NCBI RefSeq assembly: GCF_051513965.1
Contig: NZ_CP195847.1
Location: forward strand, 1,860,001 to 1,924,000
Source: Paramicrobacterium sp051513965
Lineage (GTDB): Bacteria; Actinomycetota; Actinomycetes; Actinomycetales; Microbacteriaceae
Reading direction: 5' to 3'
Length of the DNA: 64,000 bases
Positions 49,801-57,141 of this stretch are shown one piece after another (within the stretch, counting starts at the first letter, position 1; each line of letters begins with the position of its first letter). Below the pieces are notes generated by a model. The model was not told the DNA's origin and made no database searches. It saw only the letters and a list, made by a program, of their open reading frames with translations. Position numbers and translations under genes: made by a program.

Positions 49801-50635
49801 TGCGCTCATCTGAACCGACAGCGTCGACGAGGTTCGTGCCCGATTCGATCAGTCGTCGGGCGCTCGCGTTGCCGGCGAGGGCATCGAGTACAGGGTGATC
49901 GAGGTCGGCTGCGTCGCGGTTCATAGCGGCGCCCACAGCGCAGAAAGACGAGACGATCAGCCGGGGCTGGACCGTGAACCAGTCCAGGTGCGACGTGAGT
50001 CCGCGCAGACTGTCGATCACCGGCTGGGGCTTGAACACGCCGTCCGACATCGCGAGCGACTCGAACGATCGAGCATCAAGGTGAATGTCGAACTGCTCGG
50101 CGAGCGCGCGCGAGAGTTCCGGGTTGAGCATGATCTGCTCGGTGAGCTTCAGCTCGAAGTCGTTGCCATAGCGACGGATAGCGAGGGGCCGCAGCAGCAG
50201 CGGAGCGCAGAAGTTCTCGCCGTGGAAGCGCCAGTGCGCCAGCCCCACGGCGAGGTGGACCGCTTCGAGGCCGCGAACCGTGCGAAGCTCTATGCCCTTC
50301 GTCGTGATGCGGTCAGCAGCGACCCGCGCGACCCGCAGCGCGACATCATCGCGCACGAGGTTCGAGAGAAGCGTGGAGTTTCCCGTGATGAACTGCGGCA
50401 GGCTTCCGGGATGCGCGGCGCTCAGCTCGATGAGGTGCTGGCGCTCGTCGTCGAAGTGCAGAAGCGGCGAGGTTCCGCCGACCTCGGCAAGCTCGTCGCG
50501 CCAACGCCGCCACTCGTCGTCTGCCACGTTCCCCATCTCGACGGTGGGGTCCGCGACCGAGAGGTCCTGCGGACCCGTCAGGTTAGGGGCAAGCTCGAGT
50601 GACGGGTTCTCCTCCGACTCTGCTCGCCCGTTCAT
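46871..50635 (-). CDS. Large SF1-helicase-like protein with degenerate ATPase site
   Basis: A 1254-residue protein laid out like AAA_11/SF1 helicases with DUF4011-like N-terminus (NFCAPLLLRPLAIRRYGNDF). Walker A reads STLPGTGGTQT (about 309-319): Gly316 replaces the invariant Lys. The motif II equivalent is FDAVFIVDAGAS where DEAS is usual. Later motifs persist (LTRSYRAG, VLTLEQSVAESRD, VGMTRARRSMVIVT). The C-terminal 100 residues resemble a Vsr/DUF559-type nuclease (LRPEVLRRLGWHYLRVHGFDLFSDP). The start is set at ATG 50635, with GGAGG 9 bases upstream, not at 50653. It may bind nucleic acid without hydrolysing ATP. Confidence 0.8.
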   Translation of the reverse strand: MNGRAESEENPSLELAPNLTGPQDLSVADPTVEMGNVADDEWRRWRDELAEVGGTSPLLHFDDERQHLIELSAAHPGSLPQFITGNSTLLSNLVRDDVALRVARVAADRITTKGIELRTVRGLEAVHLAVGLAHWRFHGENFCAPLLLRPLAIRRYGNDFELKLTEQIMLNPELSRALAEQFDIHLDARSFESLAMSDGVFKPQPVIDSLRGLTSHLDWFTVQPRLIVSSFCAVGAAMNRDAADLDHPVLDALAGNASARRLIESGTNLVDAVGSDERSPSTDTLLLDSDAEQENVIAQITEGQSVVVSTLPGTGGTQTIVNALGTLVSAHKRVLVVSPRKSTLDGIRHRLTGVGLSGLAAHPRTLRRDLVQAISRNEKATMPKVADVDDALVRLRKVLLDYRSSLAHKDPALGVTVSDMLSALTALSNLPTPPSTTARLDYESLTQLATGRDEIAEKLAQAAALGEFQYGPDDSPWYGANFSTTPEAKQAHELAKRINHTDLPRLLERAYELVGQTRMRPFESIDELGVYLRLMLDIRETLDKFVPAVFDRSLTDLIAATGSRRESTSMSSGNRRRLKKLAREYVRPGVHVPDMNAALRRIQQQRILLQRYVDAGINPEVPLGIADVHVAHQKIVADLGQLDAPLGRTDRDSKLSALPIKTLVRVMSGLAAESTVMENLQERTTLITELREKGLTPLLTDLSNRHVPAERVADELELAWWQSALEHILAADKALLGANTKVIDRLESDFRLVDEAHASASGQLLAGTMAETWRIGLVDWPEEARELRALLKNNARVTPRELEDAAPHLSRALSPIWITSPYEVSQIPDSIRFDAVFIVDAGASTIAENVGAIKRAKQVVAFGDTVTQSPTPFHTAVSDAATDAALAEDVETRHADSAMARLSGLLPGLTLTRSYRAGGEDLAELVNQRFYGGEIDSLPWAGSFLGHGSLTLDYVSNGHGMPDPDTGTVESVDAEVVRVVNLVLEHATNRPRESLMVITASQRHATRVHQSVLAAFARRQDLADFILKDRAEPFTVLTLEQSVAESRDRVIFSLGYGVTPHGRVLSTFGTLGEPGGDRLLAVGMTRARRSMVIVTCIRPEDIDPERMQHGIAALAQLLREPPRWTPRPPVTDGAEPMMLDLAERLYRNGLSVEIGYRGKLALVASYRSKAIIVESDVEVGAESLRESLRLRPEVLRRLGWHYLRVHGFDLFSDPVAVASKVMSILGAPETEPAHPGSERAAELIDTAPQPRLER

Positions 50636-50757
50636 CTTTTCAAGCCTCCACACAACGCCACACTAAGCGCAAGCGCGCAAAATCAAGGTAATGTCGGCGA
50701 GTTTCGTCGACTTTTGTGCATCGTGGGGTGATCCGTCACCCGTCCGGGGGGCCGACA

Positions 50758-51420
50758 TCACTCACGTGCCGCCGCCGTACCGCCGGGACCGCCGCTCACT
50801 CCCGCGACGAGATCGAGGCCGCCCACCGGATCGCTGTGCCATTCGACAAGGCTCCAGCCGATGTCAGGCGCGCCTTCCAGCACGATCATGCCCGTGTTGT
50901 GCAGCGGGTTCTCCGCGGCGAACTCCGGCGTCGAACCAGTGCGCGCCGCCGCCCAGACCCGCAGCATCTGACCATGCGCAACGAGCGCCACGGTCTCTTC
51001 GCCGACTCGAGCGGCTTCGTCGACGACATCGTCGAAGCGACCGATCGCCTCATGTCCGTCTTCACCGCCCGGAACCCGCTCGCTGAGCTTTCCTTCCACC
51101 CAAGCGAAAGACGCCCGGTGGTACTCCACGATGGCGTCCCAGTCGCTGCGCATCTCGAGATCGCCCGCGTCGATCTCTCGGATTCCGTCGCGCACTCGGA
51201 TCTCCTGGTCGAGACGCGTTGCAAGTGGGGTCGCTGTGAGCTGGGCACGAGTCTGACTCGACGCGAACACAGTGCCGATGGACTCCGATGAAAGAGCGGG
51301 AGGGATAGCCTCTGCCTGAGAGAAGCCGAGGTCCGTGAGCCCAGGCCCGGGCACGGCCGTGTCGAGTGCGCCGATCACGTTCGAGGGGGTCTGTCCGTGG
51401 CGGATCAGCAGAAGTCTCAT
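50758..51420 (-). CDS. Histidine phosphatase family protein
   Basis: A 220-residue phosphoglycerate-mutase-like phosphatase. Catalytic RHG is in MRLLLIRHGQTPSN (His8) and the second catalytic His in VALVAHGQMLRVWAAA. Substrates of this family range from sugar phosphates to phosphoproteins and cannot be inferred. Terminal Gly/Ala-rich tail. Preceded by GAGGAGAGCCC. It stands alone between the helicase-like gene and tRNA-Arg. Confidence 0.9.
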   Translation of the reverse strand: MRLLLIRHGQTPSNVIGALDTAVPGPGLTDLGFSQAEAIPPALSSESIGTVFASSQTRAQLTATPLATRLDQEIRVRDGIREIDAGDLEMRSDWDAIVEYHRASFAWVEGKLSERVPGGEDGHEAIGRFDDVVDEAARVGEETVALVAHGQMLRVWAAARTGSTPEFAAENPLHNTGMIVLEGAPDIGWSLVEWHSDPVGGLDLVAGVSGGPGGTAAARE

Positions 51421-51504
51421 GGGCTCTCCTCATCGCTCAGGGTCCACAACGATCCTAGGCGTTCGTGCCTGAGGAATCTGTGGGCGCATCAGCGCGTACG
51501 ACGG

Positions 51505-51576
51505 TGCCCCTGGAGGGACTCGAACCCCCAACCGTTTGCTTAGGACGCAACTGCTCTTCCATTGAGCTACAGAGGC
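51505..51576 (-). tRNA. tRNA-Arg (CCT)
   Basis: A 72-base cloverleaf: acceptor GCCTCTG / CAGGGGC (with wobble pairs), D-arm GCTC-loop-GAGC, anticodon loop GTCCTAA giving CCT, T-arm GGGGGTTCGAGTCCCTC, discriminator A73. The outermost anticodon-stem pair is G-A, so that stem is four pairs. CCA is not encoded. Confidence 0.92.
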
Positions 51577-51607
51577 AAACGCCACACAGTCTATCGCCTC
51601 TGCGAAG

Positions 51608-52111
51608 CTACGCGGCCACCGACGGCGAGAGATACTGCTGCCACTGCGGCAGCACTCCCTCCACGCCACGGACAGCCCACCCAGGGCCGTAAGGCATGCG
51701 CGGCGTGATGCGAAGCTGCCAGCCGATCTCGGCAGGAGTCCGATTGCCTTTCGTGCTGTTGCACCTCAGGCAGCACGCGACGAGATTCTCCCAGGAGTCC
51801 TCTCCCCCGCGTGAGCGTGGGATGACGTGGTCGATCGTTGTCGCCGATGCCCCGCAGTATCCGCAGGTGTGGAGGTCTCGCTTGAGTACGCCGCGGCGGC
51901 TCACGGGGATGCGTCGAGAGTAGGGCACCTTCACATACCGAGTGAGCACGATCACGCTCGGTCTGTCGTAGCGCACGGAGACTCCCCAGACGGGATCGTC
52001 CTCGACGATCTCGACCACCGCGGCTTTGCCGCACAGGACGAGCGCGAGGGCTCGGCGGAACGAGACCACGGCGAGCGGCTCGAATCCAGCATTCAGTACC
52101 AACGTGCGCAT
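51608..52111 (-). CDS. HNH endonuclease family protein
   Basis: A 167-residue protein. The HNH module spans about 81-121: HTCGYCG, TTIDHVIPRSRGGEDSWENLVACCLRCNSTKGNRTP, with both zinc-binding CxxC pairs and the Asp-His, Asn and His-equivalent positions. The N-terminal MRTLVLNAGFEPLAVVSFRRALALVLCGKAAVVE is typical of the common actinobacterial single-copy HNH protein, not tied to a mobile element. RBS GAGGAAG. Role unknown. Confidence 0.92.
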   Translation of the reverse strand: MRTLVLNAGFEPLAVVSFRRALALVLCGKAAVVEIVEDDPVWGVSVRYDRPSVIVLTRYVKVPYSRRIPVSRRGVLKRDLHTCGYCGASATTIDHVIPRSRGGEDSWENLVACCLRCNSTKGNRTPAEIGWQLRITPRMPYGPGWAVRGVEGVLPQWQQYLSPSVAA

Positions 52112-52434
52112 TGCGCTTCCTCTCGAATGGCCGTGACGGCTTCCCGGTAATTCGACACACTGACGCGCTGCGGGAGAGAGGGCCGAAAAACACAGAAGGC
52201 ACCGCCCTTTGGGCAGTGCCTTTTCGCGGTTGTTCCGCGACGTACGTGATCGACATGGCGACGAGCAGAGAAGTCTCGTATGTCCATGGGATGGACACCG
52301 GGTATTCCGCTCATCGTCGCTCTCACCTCCACAGGTGCGTCAGAGACTCAGGTTAACCCACGAACGACACGCCCGGGTAGAAGGGCGCGCCGTTCGGGGT
52401 GGAGCAGCACCGGCTATTCACCGATGTTTCATCA
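52112..52434. other. Intergenic region with tandem hairpins (323 bases)
   Basis: No convincing gene. It holds the terminator-like hairpin at 52196-52222, a second hairpin TCGCGG-TTGTT-CCGCGA (52224-52240), and CACCT-CCAC-AGGTG near 52327. On the minus strand GGAGGTGAG precedes an ATG at about 52314, but the resulting frame runs through the hairpins into the HNH gene and has no recognisable similarity. Confidence 0.5.
52196..52222. terminator. Terminator-like hairpin
   Basis: AAGGCAC (52196-52202) pairs with GTGCCTT (52216-52222), with an inner GCCC/GGGC and a TTT loop; followed on the plus strand by TT and on the minus strand, after a short gap, by TTTTT. The transcript it ends is unclear; the NlpC/P60 mRNA (minus) is the best candidate, 213 bases downstream of its stop. 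Confidence 0.65.
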
Positions 52435-53364
52435 TCAGATGCGGACGATGTAGTAGTTGCTTGTCCAGATGGGACGGATGCTGACGTGTCCACCTGGCTT
52501 CGGAGCATCCAGGATCTGCCCGTTGCCCGCGTAGAACCCGTCGTGTCCGTTCATGATGACCAGGTCGCCCGGCTGAGCCTGCGACAGCGGAATGCGGGTA
52601 CCGGCCGCAGCCTGCCCGCTCACCCCGTGCGGGAGCGAGATGCCGTACTGCGAGAAGACGTACATGACGAAGCCCGAGCAGTCGAAGCCGGCGGGCGTCG
52701 CACCACCGTAGACGTACGGAGTGCCGATGTACTGCTTCGCCGTATTGAACACGGCCGAAAGGCTGTACTCGGTCTGCGGCGGATCGGCGAGGTTGTCCTC
52801 TGCGGTCGGACCGGAATAGGAGTCGTACTTCTCGGCGTTGCGCGCACGCTCTTCCTCCGCCGCTGCGGCAGCGGCTGCGGCCTCCGCCGCCGCCTGCTCA
52901 TCGAGCTCCTCCTGCGAGGTCGCCGAGTACGTGTCACGAGCGACTGCCGAACCCGCGGCGTCCGTGCTGACGGCGAGCTCCTGAGCCCCCGCCATGCGAT
53001 CGTGCTTCGCGAAGAGCGGGGCGGCCTCACTCGCGGGCGCGAATGAGCCGGGCAGGGCAAACGCGGCGAAGAGCCCAGGGACGACGATCATCATGACGAG
53101 CGTCGAGCGCCAGCGCTTCCACACCGACGACCGCTCGGCCTTCGCGGCTGAGGGCGGCGCAGTGCGTGCTGAGCGCCGTACGTGAGGACGTGCAGCAACC
53201 GCGGATGTCCGCTTCACAAGATCCGTCGAGGTGGCGATCGACGTCGACGTCGTCGTCATCGAGACGTCGGCCTCACGCTGCCTGCGCTCACGACGAGTGA
53301 GCGGCTGGGAATCTGAGGGAGTAGAGCTTTCGGGAGCGATGTCGTTGGGGGTGGTAGGGGCCAC
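52435..53364 (-). CDS. NlpC/P60 (C40) cell-wall peptidase
   Basis: A 309-residue exported peptidoglycan hydrolase. A disordered charged N-terminus and basic segment precede a transmembrane/signal helix (WRSTLVMMIVVPGLFAAFAL), an Ala/Glu coiled coil (about 155-190), and a C-terminal NlpC/P60 domain with catalytic Cys in PAGFDCSGFVMY, His in NGHDGFYAGNGQ and a third polar residue near GGHVSI. It probably cleaves D-Glu-diaminoacid bonds in stem peptides. GTG 53364 is chosen because GGAGG lies 5 bases upstream; a GTG at 53406 would add 14 residues. Confidence 0.9.
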   Translation of the reverse strand: MAPTTPNDIAPESSTPSDSQPLTRRERRQREADVSMTTTSTSIATSTDLVKRTSAVAARPHVRRSARTAPPSAAKAERSSVWKRWRSTLVMMIVVPGLFAAFALPGSFAPASEAAPLFAKHDRMAGAQELAVSTDAAGSAVARDTYSATSQEELDEQAAAEAAAAAAAAEEERARNAEKYDSYSGPTAEDNLADPPQTEYSLSAVFNTAKQYIGTPYVYGGATPAGFDCSGFVMYVFSQYGISLPHGVSGQAAAGTRIPLSQAQPGDLVIMNGHDGFYAGNGQILDAPKPGGHVSIRPIWTSNYYIVRI

Positions 53365-53428
53365 GTGTTCCTCCGGCGCCCTTCCAACATGCGTTGCCTC
53401 GTCCACTGACGCTGTCTCTGCGTTTCGG

Positions 53429-53462
53429 CACCGGGGGACGAGATTATGCAGGGCGCCCGGTG
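53429..53462 (-). other. Leader hairpin upstream of NlpC/P60 gene
   Basis: Arms CACCGGG (53429-53435) and CCCGGTG (53456-53462) with a 20-base loop, in a 5' leader of roughly 120 bases. C-di-AMP riboswitches precede such genes in other actinobacteria, but I do not recognise that motif here. Confidence 0.4.
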
Positions 53463-53566
53463 TCCGTCCCTCCGCAGCTCAGCGTCGGGACTGACACGAC
53501 CTTACGGCACGAGACGCGGTTTGTCACGTTTCTGCAACGTTTTGCTCGCAGAATCTCCCGGATGCG

Positions 53567-54265
53567 TTACTCGGGAATCGTGACGTAGATGTGCGTGGCG
53601 ACCTCGGTCGGGAGTTCGAGGCCTTCATCCGCTCCATCGATATTGACGACGACGTACGAGCCGTTGAGCGAGAACGTCCCCTCACGCCCCGGAATGACTC
53701 CGGCGTTCTTGAGCTGACCGAGAAGCTCCGGCTCAAACTGGGCGGGCTCTGCCAGTCGACGGATGCTCGCACGTCGTGGTTCCTTGGCGTCACGCACGAG
53801 CGTCACAAGGTTGATGACACCGTGGGAGAAGGCCACGCTCGCGCTCTCGCCGAACTCGTCGAGCCCAGGAATCGGCGTGCCGTAGGGAGACTCGGTCGGG
53901 TGATCCAGCATCGCGAGGAGCTTGCGCTCGACCTGCTCGCTCATGACGTGCTCCCAACGACAGGCCTCTTCGTGGACGTACTCCCATTCGAGACCGATGA
54001 CGTCATTCAGGAGACGCTCGGCAAGGCGGTGCTTGCGCATGACGTGCACAGCCTTGCGGCGACCGTCATCCGTCAGCTCGAGGTGACGATCGTCGGAGAC
54101 GACGACAAGACCGTCGCGCTCCATACGACCGACGGTCTGGGAAACGGTCGGACCGGAATGCCCGAGGCGCTCGGAAATGCGCGCGCGAAGGGGCACGATG
54201 CCCTCTTCTTCGAGTTCGAGGATCGTACGCAAATACATTTCTGTCGTATCGATCAGGTCGGTCAT
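53567..54265 (-). CDS. dtxR: DtxR/IdeR iron-dependent regulator
   Basis: A 232-residue full-length DtxR. The N-terminal helix-turn-helix (TEMYLRTILELEEEGIVPLRARISERLGHSGPTVSQTVGRMERDGLV) is followed by metal sites with all expected ligands: Met10, Cys102, Glu105, His106 (site 2) and His79, Glu83, His98 (site 1). A C-terminal SH3-like domain ends TEVATHIYVTIPE. With ferrous iron it represses iron-uptake genes through 19-bp boxes such as the one at 39259. RBS GGGGAGG. Divergent from serC. Confidence 0.95.
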   Translation of the reverse strand: MTDLIDTTEMYLRTILELEEEGIVPLRARISERLGHSGPTVSQTVGRMERDGLVVVSDDRHLELTDDGRRKAVHVMRKHRLAERLLNDVIGLEWEYVHEEACRWEHVMSEQVERKLLAMLDHPTESPYGTPIPGLDEFGESASVAFSHGVINLVTLVRDAKEPRRASIRRLAEPAQFEPELLGQLKNAGVIPGREGTFSLNGSYVVVNIDGADEGLELPTEVATHIYVTIPE

Positions 54266-54368
54266 CGACGCCTCCCCTGGCTCAGCTCCTGTGACCTGCT
54301 AAGCCTACCGGGAAACACCCCGAAGTCTTGAATCCGTCAAATAAACAAGTGCTGTGTCGCTGCACGCA

Positions 54369-54380
54369 TAGAATCGGTTC
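54369..54380 (+). promoter_or_regulatory. serC leaderless -10 element
   Basis: TAGAAT (54369-54374) lies 6 bases before the serC ATG. No good -35 box is visible. Confidence 0.65.
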
Positions 54381-55493
54381 ATGCCAGAGATCGAGATTCC
54401 CTCAGCCCTCCTGCCCGCCGACGGTCGATTCGGGTGCGGTCCCTCCAAGGTCCGCGCCGAACAGATCTCCTCGCTCGCGGCCGTCGGAGAGAGTCTTCTC
54501 GGCACGTCGCACCGCAAGGCCCCCGTCAAGAATCTCGTGGGAAGCGTGCGCGAACAGGTCGCGCAGCTGTTCACGATTCCGGAGGGCTATGAAGTCATCC
54601 TGGGCAACGGCGGTTCGACGGCTTTTTGGGATGCCGCAGCATTCGGCCTCATCGAGAAGCGCGCACAGAACCTGGTGTTCGGAGAGTTCGGCGGCAAGTT
54701 CGCGAAGGCCGCCGCCGCACCGTGGCTCGAAGCACCGGATGTCCGTAAAGCGGAGCCTGGCGCTCGTTCCGAGAGCGCTCCGGTCGAGGGCGTCGACGTC
54801 TACGCGTGGCCCCACAATGAGACCTCGACGGGTGTCATGGCTCCCGTGACTCGAGTCACCGGGGATGCCGGTGCCCTGACCGTCGTCGACGCGACGAGCG
54901 GTGCAGGCGGACTCGCCGTTAATGCCTCGCAGGCGGACGTCTACTACTTCGCGCCTCAGAAGAACTTCGCGTCCGATGGCGGCCTCTGGATCGCCCTCTT
55001 CTCCCCCGCGGCTCTCGAGCGCGTCGAGCGGATCGCCGCCTCGGAGCGCTACATTCCCGAGTTCCTCAGTCTGAAGAACGCGGTGGACAACTCACGACTG
55101 AACCAGACCCTGAATACGCCGGCGATCACGACGCTGCACCTCCTGGACAGCCAGCTGCGGTGGATCAACGGGAACGGCGGTCTCGATTGGGCCGCCGAGC
55201 GCACGGCGGAGTCGTCATCGGCGCTGTACGAGTGGGCGGAGTCGGTCGACTACGCACGTCCGTTCGTCACAAACCCGGAAGACCGGTCGAACGTTGTCGT
55301 CACGATCGACTTCGACGACAGTGTGGATGCCGCGGCCGTCGCCGCCGCTCTGCGCAGCAACGGCGTTGTGGACACCGAGCCGTATCGCAAGCTCGGCCGC
55401 AACCAGCTGCGCATCGCGACGTTCGTCGCCATCGAGCCGGCAGACGTGCGCAAGCTGATCTCGTCGATTGAGTACGTCGTCGACGCGCTCTGA
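54381..55493 (+). CDS. serC: Phosphoserine transaminase
   Basis: A 370-residue class V aminotransferase of the actinobacterial/archaeal SerC type, converting 3-phosphohydroxypyruvate to phosphoserine with glutamate. FGCGPSKVR and LLGTSHRKAPVKNLVG form the substrate-binding N-terminus; the PLP lysine lies in VYYFAPQKNFASDGG (Lys after APQ); the cofactor Asp in VVDATSGAGGL. The C-terminal GRNQLRIATFVAIEP is typical. Leaderless start. Confidence 0.95.
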   Translation: MPEIEIPSALLPADGRFGCGPSKVRAEQISSLAAVGESLLGTSHRKAPVKNLVGSVREQVAQLFTIPEGYEVILGNGGSTAFWDAAAFGLIEKRAQNLVFGEFGGKFAKAAAAPWLEAPDVRKAEPGARSESAPVEGVDVYAWPHNETSTGVMAPVTRVTGDAGALTVVDATSGAGGLAVNASQADVYYFAPQKNFASDGGLWIALFSPAALERVERIAASERYIPEFLSLKNAVDNSRLNQTLNTPAITTLHLLDSQLRWINGNGGLDWAAERTAESSSALYEWAESVDYARPFVTNPEDRSNVVVTIDFDDSVDAAAVAAALRSNGVVDTEPYRKLGRNQLRIATFVAIEPADVRKLISSIEYVVDAL

Positions 55494-55497
55494 TCAC

Positions 55498-55525
55498 GTG
55501 TGCCGGCGCTCAGGCGCCGGCACAC
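55498..55525. terminator. Bidirectional terminator serC / DUF3027
   Basis: A perfect 12-bp stem GTGTGCCGGCGC (55498-55509) / 55514-55525 with a TCAG loop. It begins 4 bases after the serC stop and abuts the DUF3027 stop codon. Confidence 0.85.
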
Positions 55526-56349
55526 TAGCTCCGGCGCCTGCCGCGCGAGCGGCGACGGCCCTGAGATCCTCGACGGCCCCTGCGGCGTCGACCACTGCGG
55601 CTGCCATTGCGCGAGGAACGGTTCGAATCGTCCTCATCGGAGTCGTCGGAGTCCTCGGATTCGTCGGAGTCGCTCGACTCATCGTCTGAGTCGTCCGCAT
55701 CGTCTTCGTTGCGATGGGATGCCTCGTCCAGCTCGTCGACATCCACGCCATCGAGGTCTCCCGCGTGGAGAAGCGAGTCATCGTCCTCGTCATCATCGGA
55801 CTCATCGTCTTCTTCGGCCTCCGCCGCTTCGCGAGCGGCCTCCTCTTGCTGCGCTCGGTACTCTGCGAGGCGTTCTGACCAGGGCACCCAGTCAGGGGCG
55901 AGAAGCGCCGAGTCTCCCGGCATCAGCTCTGTCTCGACGACCGTGGGCTCGCCGTCCTCGACTCGGGCGAGTGTCACCGTCCACAGCCACCCCGGATAGC
56001 CGTCGAGCCTATTCTCGAAGAGCAGCGAGAGAACGTGCTCCTGCTCGACCTTGTGCCCGGCGAAGTCGCCGATGGTGTCAGCGGTCGTCCCCTCGAGCAG
56101 AGCCTCACGCGCGAGATCGACGGCAGCGAGAAGCACAGGATCGGGTTCAGTCGGTGTCTCCGGCTCCGTGCTCTCCGGCGCCGTGCTCTCCGGATCAGGA
56201 GCGTCTCCCTCCGCGGGCTGCGGCGCGTCCTTCGATGATGCGTCTTCGACGGGCGTCGTCGGCTTGTCGGCATCCGTCACTGCGTCGTGGCCCTCACGAA
56301 CAGTGGCGTCGGTAGTTTCGGACTTCGTCGGGTCGTTGTTCTCAGGCAT
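55525..56349 (-). CDS. DUF3027 protein with acidic and Arg/Gly-rich tail
   Basis: A 274-residue protein (ATG 56349). After an acidic disordered N-terminus the DUF3027 core spans about 70-165 (FAGHKVEQEHVLSLLFENRLDGYPGWLWTVTLARVEDGEP, ELMPGDSALLAPDWVPWSERLAEYR). A long Asp/Glu/Ser tract follows, and the last 25 residues are Arg/Gly/Ser-rich like an RNA-binding RGG tail. It overlaps the cold-shock gene by 8 bases and is coupled to it. Function unknown; RNA-related work is an inference from tail and partner. Confidence 0.88.
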   Translation of the reverse strand: MPENNDPTKSETTDATVREGHDAVTDADKPTTPVEDASSKDAPQPAEGDAPDPESTAPESTEPETPTEPDPVLLAAVDLAREALLEGTTADTIGDFAGHKVEQEHVLSLLFENRLDGYPGWLWTVTLARVEDGEPTVVETELMPGDSALLAPDWVPWSERLAEYRAQQEEAAREAAEAEEDDESDDDEDDDSLLHAGDLDGVDVDELDEASHRNEDDADDSDDESSDSDESEDSDDSDEDDSNRSSRNGSRSGRRRRGRRGSQGRRRSRGRRRS

Positions 56350-56725
56350 CGAGTTCGTCTGCAACGCGGCGCAGCACGGCCGCGACCTTTCGTGAGTGCG
56401 AGTTGTCGGGGTAGTGCCCCTTGCGCAAGCTGCTGCTGACGCCGTCGAGGAGCGACATGAGGTCCTCGACGATGACGATCATGTCGTCCGCCGGCTTGCG
56501 GTTCATGCGCACGACGCTGTGGGGCTGCTCGAGCACGCGCACAGAGAGCGCCTGCACGCCCTTCCTCCCCTGAGCGACGCCGAACTCGAGCCGGGTGCCG
56601 CCACGAAGCGACGTGACGCCGGCGGGCAGCGCGGAGGCGTGCAGGAACACCTGCTCACCGTCATCGCTTGTGATGAAGCCGAAGCCTTTGTCCTCATCGT
56701 AGAACTTGACCTTGCCGGTAGGCAT
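56342..56725 (-). CDS. Cold-shock-domain protein with C-terminal extension
   Basis: A 127-residue protein. The cold-shock domain (1-67) has RNP1 KGFGFIT and RNP2 VFLHASAL and starts MPTGKVKFYDEDKG; it binds single-stranded RNA/DNA. A 60-residue helical extension (DDMIVIVEDLMSLLDGVSSSLRKGHYP...) follows, absent from classic CspA. Start is ATG 56725. TACGAT about 95 bases upstream on the minus strand could be its promoter, giving the long 5' UTR usual for cold-shock genes. Coupled to DUF3027. Confidence 0.92.
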   Translation of the reverse strand: MPTGKVKFYDEDKGFGFITSDDGEQVFLHASALPAGVTSLRGGTRLEFGVAQGRKGVQALSVRVLEQPHSVVRMNRKPADDMIVIVEDLMSLLDGVSSSLRKGHYPDNSHSRKVAAVLRRVADELDA

Positions 56726-56846
56726 GGAGAACCTCACTGGGGGAAGAGGCGCTGTAGCGCCTGGATCGTGCGTCGACGGGGCGTCCGTCGGCGGGCGGAA
56801 TCATTCCGCCTTCCCCTATCGTATTCGGTGCGCGGGGCCCGGGGCC

Positions 56847-56858
56847 TATCCTTGACAT
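56847..56858 (+). promoter_or_regulatory. Leaderless -10 element
   Basis: TATCCT (56847-56852) lies 6 bases before the GTG of the small membrane protein at 56859. Confidence 0.6.
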
Positions 56859-57128
56859 GTGGCTTCATCCCGTTCCGACTCATCGACCGGCGCCCTCGAG
56901 CGCTTTCTTGCCTACGCGCTTCTCGTGATCGTGATCATCTCGGTCGGCTGTTTCTTCGCCATCATGATCGGCACGTGGAGCGGCATGGTCCAGGAGGACT
57001 TCGGATCAGGAGTCTGGCCGGCCGTCGCGATGGCGCCGTACATCGGTCTGCCGCTCGCGATGCTCATGCTCATCGTGCTGCTGATCGTGGGCGGGGTGCG
57101 TCGCGGCAGGGCCGCGCGCGGCGAGTGA
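56859..57128 (+). CDS. Small two-helix membrane protein
   Basis: An 89-residue protein with two transmembrane helices (about 16-40, FLAYALLVIVIISVGCFFAIMIG, and 56-80, GLPLAMLMLIVLLIVGGV) and a basic C-terminus RRGRAARGE. GTG start with a leaderless -10 element. It lies 13 bases upstream of the helicase-associated gene and may be the first gene of that operon. No family recognised. Confidence 0.8.
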   Translation: MASSRSDSSTGALERFLAYALLVIVIISVGCFFAIMIGTWSGMVQEDFGSGVWPAVAMAPYIGLPLAMLMLIVLLIVGGVRRGRAARGE

Positions 57129-57141
57129 TGCTGGGGCATCC

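Noticed and set aside
52093..52332. 79-residue frame on the minus strand with a plausible ribosome-binding site
   Set aside because: It runs through two strong hairpins and into the HNH gene start, and shows no recognisable domain.
53365..53500. c-di-AMP (ydaO-type) riboswitch before the NlpC/P60 gene
   Set aside because: The conserved core bases of the motif could not be found; only a simple hairpin is supported.
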